Position numbers and translations under genes: made by a program. Under the pieces are notes generated by a model. That model made no database searches, was not told the DNA's origin, and worked only from the letters and a program-made list of their open reading frames with translations. A DNA stretch of 36,253 nucleotides from Alphaproteobacteria bacterium (GTDB lineage: Bacteria > Pseudomonadota > Alphaproteobacteria > Micavibrionales > Micavibrionaceae): positions 1 through 36,253 of the forward strand of contig JAESRE010000024.1 of the NCBI GenBank assembly GCA_016764775.1, given 5' to 3'. Position 1 is the first letter of the stretch; each line of letters opens with the position of its first letter. This document shows, piece after piece, positions 34,832 to 36,253 of the stretch.

Positions 34832-35898
34832 ATATTTTCGGAGGAATGTCCGCCCTGCGAGAACAAATCGATCAACCTGTCTGAAATCTGGTCCAGACGT
34901 ACGGCATTGTCATAGGCTTTTTGCACAATACCCAACGCTTCTTCCAGCTCCATCTCTGGCTCCAGATTGATGTAGTCGGGTTTGTTCTTAACACGGGCGT
35001 AAAAGTGCACAACATCCGAAGACAGCTTGTCACCCAAAATATCCAGCTTGTCGGTATTGTGGTCGAACACTGAACGGTCAAGCGACGGCTGGGCCTGTAC
35101 GATGTCACCGGCGATTTTATATTTCGGCGGCTTTTCCGTATCTTTCAGATCGCGCAGCATCTCGTCATACACAATCAAATAGGCTTCGATCTTGGATTTA
35201 TTCGATTTGATTTCCGAATCCAGCATCGTGGCGAAAATTTTGCGCTCTTTTTCACGCAGCTCGCGCTCACGTGCGATCATATCCGTGTTCTGGGTTTGCG
35301 CCTCTTTAACACTATTAAAGCCGCGTATGATGAAATAGGCCAAACCGGTAAAAACACCCAGAATTAGAAACAGACCCAAACTGCCGAGAACAATATAAAG
35401 GCGCGTAGCGCTGCCGTCGGCATCATCGGTGGCTTCCTGCTCCCAAACACCCAGATTTTGCAGACGCGCATCCTTTTCGGCATTGAGATAGGATTGCTCG
35501 AACGGCGTGTCGTAAATGACGTCACGATTCACAGTGGCATAGCCTTGCTGAAGCATGTGCAAACCCAGATCGATTTGCGACGCGTTCGTACATTGGGCCA
35601 GCACGCGGTTGTCTGTCTTGCCTTTAAACTCGCAACGAACAGTGTTGGTCTCCAGCATCCGTTCGATTTCAGCCAGAGCATTCAAATTGAATTTTGCGGG
35701 CATGCCTTCAATCGCATCCACACCCCATAGCTGTACGGTCGACTTGCCCGCCTTCAAGGTGACAGCGTCCGAAGGCCTGACTTTCGCCTCGAAAAATCGT
35801 GGCTTGGCCGCCCCGTCACTCTGCGCATGCGCAAATGAAAAACCTCCTGAAATCAGAAGGAGGATCAGCATGATAAAATGTAGTTTTTTTGAAATCAT
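34828..35898 (-). CDS. Membrane protein with degenerate staphylococcal nuclease-like domain
   Basis: A 356-residue protein: signal peptide (1-26, ending AHA), an SNase-like OB domain (about 35-153), one membrane helix (167-191), and a cytoplasmic part that starts with a charged coiled coil (195-240, ARERELREKERK). In the SNase domain the segment 'VQLWGVDAIE' keeps the Asp61 and Glu64 equivalents of Asp40 and Glu43, and Arg98 ('NRVLAQC') fits Arg87, but the catalytic Arg35 position is Gln56, so nuclease activity is doubtful. The function is unknown; a role in linking the periplasm to the cytoplasm is possible. The ATG at 35898 gives a proper signal peptide; one at 35925 would extend it. The stop overlaps the xseA stop. 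Confidence 0.8.
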   Translation of the reverse strand: MISKKLHFIMLILLLISGGFSFAHAQSDGAAKPRFFEAKVRPSDAVTLKAGKSTVQLWGVDAIEGMPAKFNLNALAEIERMLETNTVRCEFKGKTDNRVLAQCTNASQIDLGLHMLQQGYATVNRDVIYDTPFEQSYLNAEKDARLQNLGVWEQEATDDADGSATRLYIVLGSLGLFLILGVFTGLAYFIIRGFNSVKEAQTQNTDMIARERELREKERKIFATMLDSEIKSNKSKIEAYLIVYDEMLRDLKDTEKPPKYKIAGDIVQAQPSLDRSVFDHNTDKLDILGDKLSSDVVHFYARVKNKPDYINLEPEMELEEALGIVQKAYDNAVRLDQISDRLIDLFSQGGHSSENI

Positions 35899-36089
35899 AG
35901 GCGCTATTCTTAAACCGTACACCATAACAGGCTTTAAATTATAGCATTGTTAGCATGAATGATTGAGTGCTTTCTTGAGGAAAAATGCCAGAATCACTCT
36001 TTGAAGCATTTAAAATACAATTCTGCTATGATGATAGGATGTTGAAAACCATTGTTTTAACGGCGATAACGAAGCATATTTGACAACTT

Positions 36090-36253
36090 ATGCGCGTTCC
36101 TTTGAACAAATTGTTGGAAAGTCTCGGTGTGAGTTATGTCCTCGCCCCGTACGAAACACGACCGTGGCTCGTCTATAACGAGGAGCGCGGCATTACCTGC
36201 AGCGCAGAAGTACGCATGGGTCCCACCTCCGAAGATGTCGAAGCCGAAATCCA
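36090..36253 (+). CDS. Uncharacterised protein, N-terminal fragment (runs off the window)
   Basis: The frame is open from the ATG at 36090 to the window end, giving 54 codons. The beginning 'MRVPLNKLLESLGVSYVLAPYE' (by its ends) is followed by 'RPWLVYNEERGITCSAEVRMG'-type sequence, with no signal peptide. I do not recognise it. A weak promoter (TTGTTT at 36052, 17-base spacer, CATATT) sits so that transcription would begin a few bases before the ATG. The 164 bases between this gene and the SNase-like gene otherwise hold only a 14-codon reading frame of doubtful meaning. Confidence 0.55.
   Translation, partial: MRVPLNKLLESLGVSYVLAPYETRPWLVYNEERGITCSAEVRMGPTSEDVEAEI

Noticed and set aside
36039-36083. 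14-codon frame (MLKTIVLTAITKHI) before the last gene
   Set aside because: No codon bias toward one amino acid, no hairpins following, and a weak start; it is too short to support.

Overview
The window reads as a dense piece of an alphaproteobacterial chromosome of moderate GC (about half, judged by eye). The basis is a bacterial aa3-type cytochrome c oxidase cluster with ctaB, ctaG (Cox11), a CoxF-like peptide, DUF983 and SURF1, together with an IalB-family protein, a RpoE/ChrR pair and the C-terminus of a large NAD-glutamate dehydrogenase. A Micavibrio-like lineage is a guess only. I see no mobile elements, CRISPR arrays, tRNA or rRNA genes. Intergenic space is scarce and no gene-free stretch exceeds about 300 bases.

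Layout: (1) 1-2017, end of an NAD-glutamate dehydrogenase gene, ubiA and rsmE. (2) 2143-9566, the oxidase cluster: coxB, coxA, terminator, an uncharacterised gene, ctaB, coxF-like, a second uncharacterised secreted protein, ctaG, coxC, DUF983, SURF1. (3) 9563-13343, an M23 envelope peptidase, an IalB-like protein, and an ECF sigma factor with its ChrR-type anti-sigma factor, whose N-terminal zinc ligands are mostly missing. (4) 13340-17407, a TrmH-type methyltransferase and an aminotransferase preceded by a possible alanine-rich leader peptide, then acetoacetyl-CoA synthetase. (5) 17530-20366, a DsbD/ScsB-like thiol reductase and a redoxin. (6) 20515-26334, a PAS histidine kinase, an epimerase, a GST, a cytochrome b561-YceI fusion, a YceI protein and a small membrane protein. 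(7) 26383-36253, housekeeping genes uppP, rsmD, rluB-type, tadA, purD, putA and xseA, a SNase-like membrane protein, and the start of an unknown gene.

Three themes stand out. First, at five start codons a TTG-type -35 element begins exactly 36 bases before the ATG and a -10 hexamer lies 6-7 bases before it, so transcription should start at or next to the AUG (leaderless mRNAs). Second, one of these sites drives a 23-codon peptide with nine alanines in its last eleven residues, just upstream of an aminotransferase and followed by mutually exclusive hairpin options: a candidate alanine-sensing attenuator. Third, five of seven convergent gene pairs overlap by exactly four bases, with both stop codons in one tetranucleotide.
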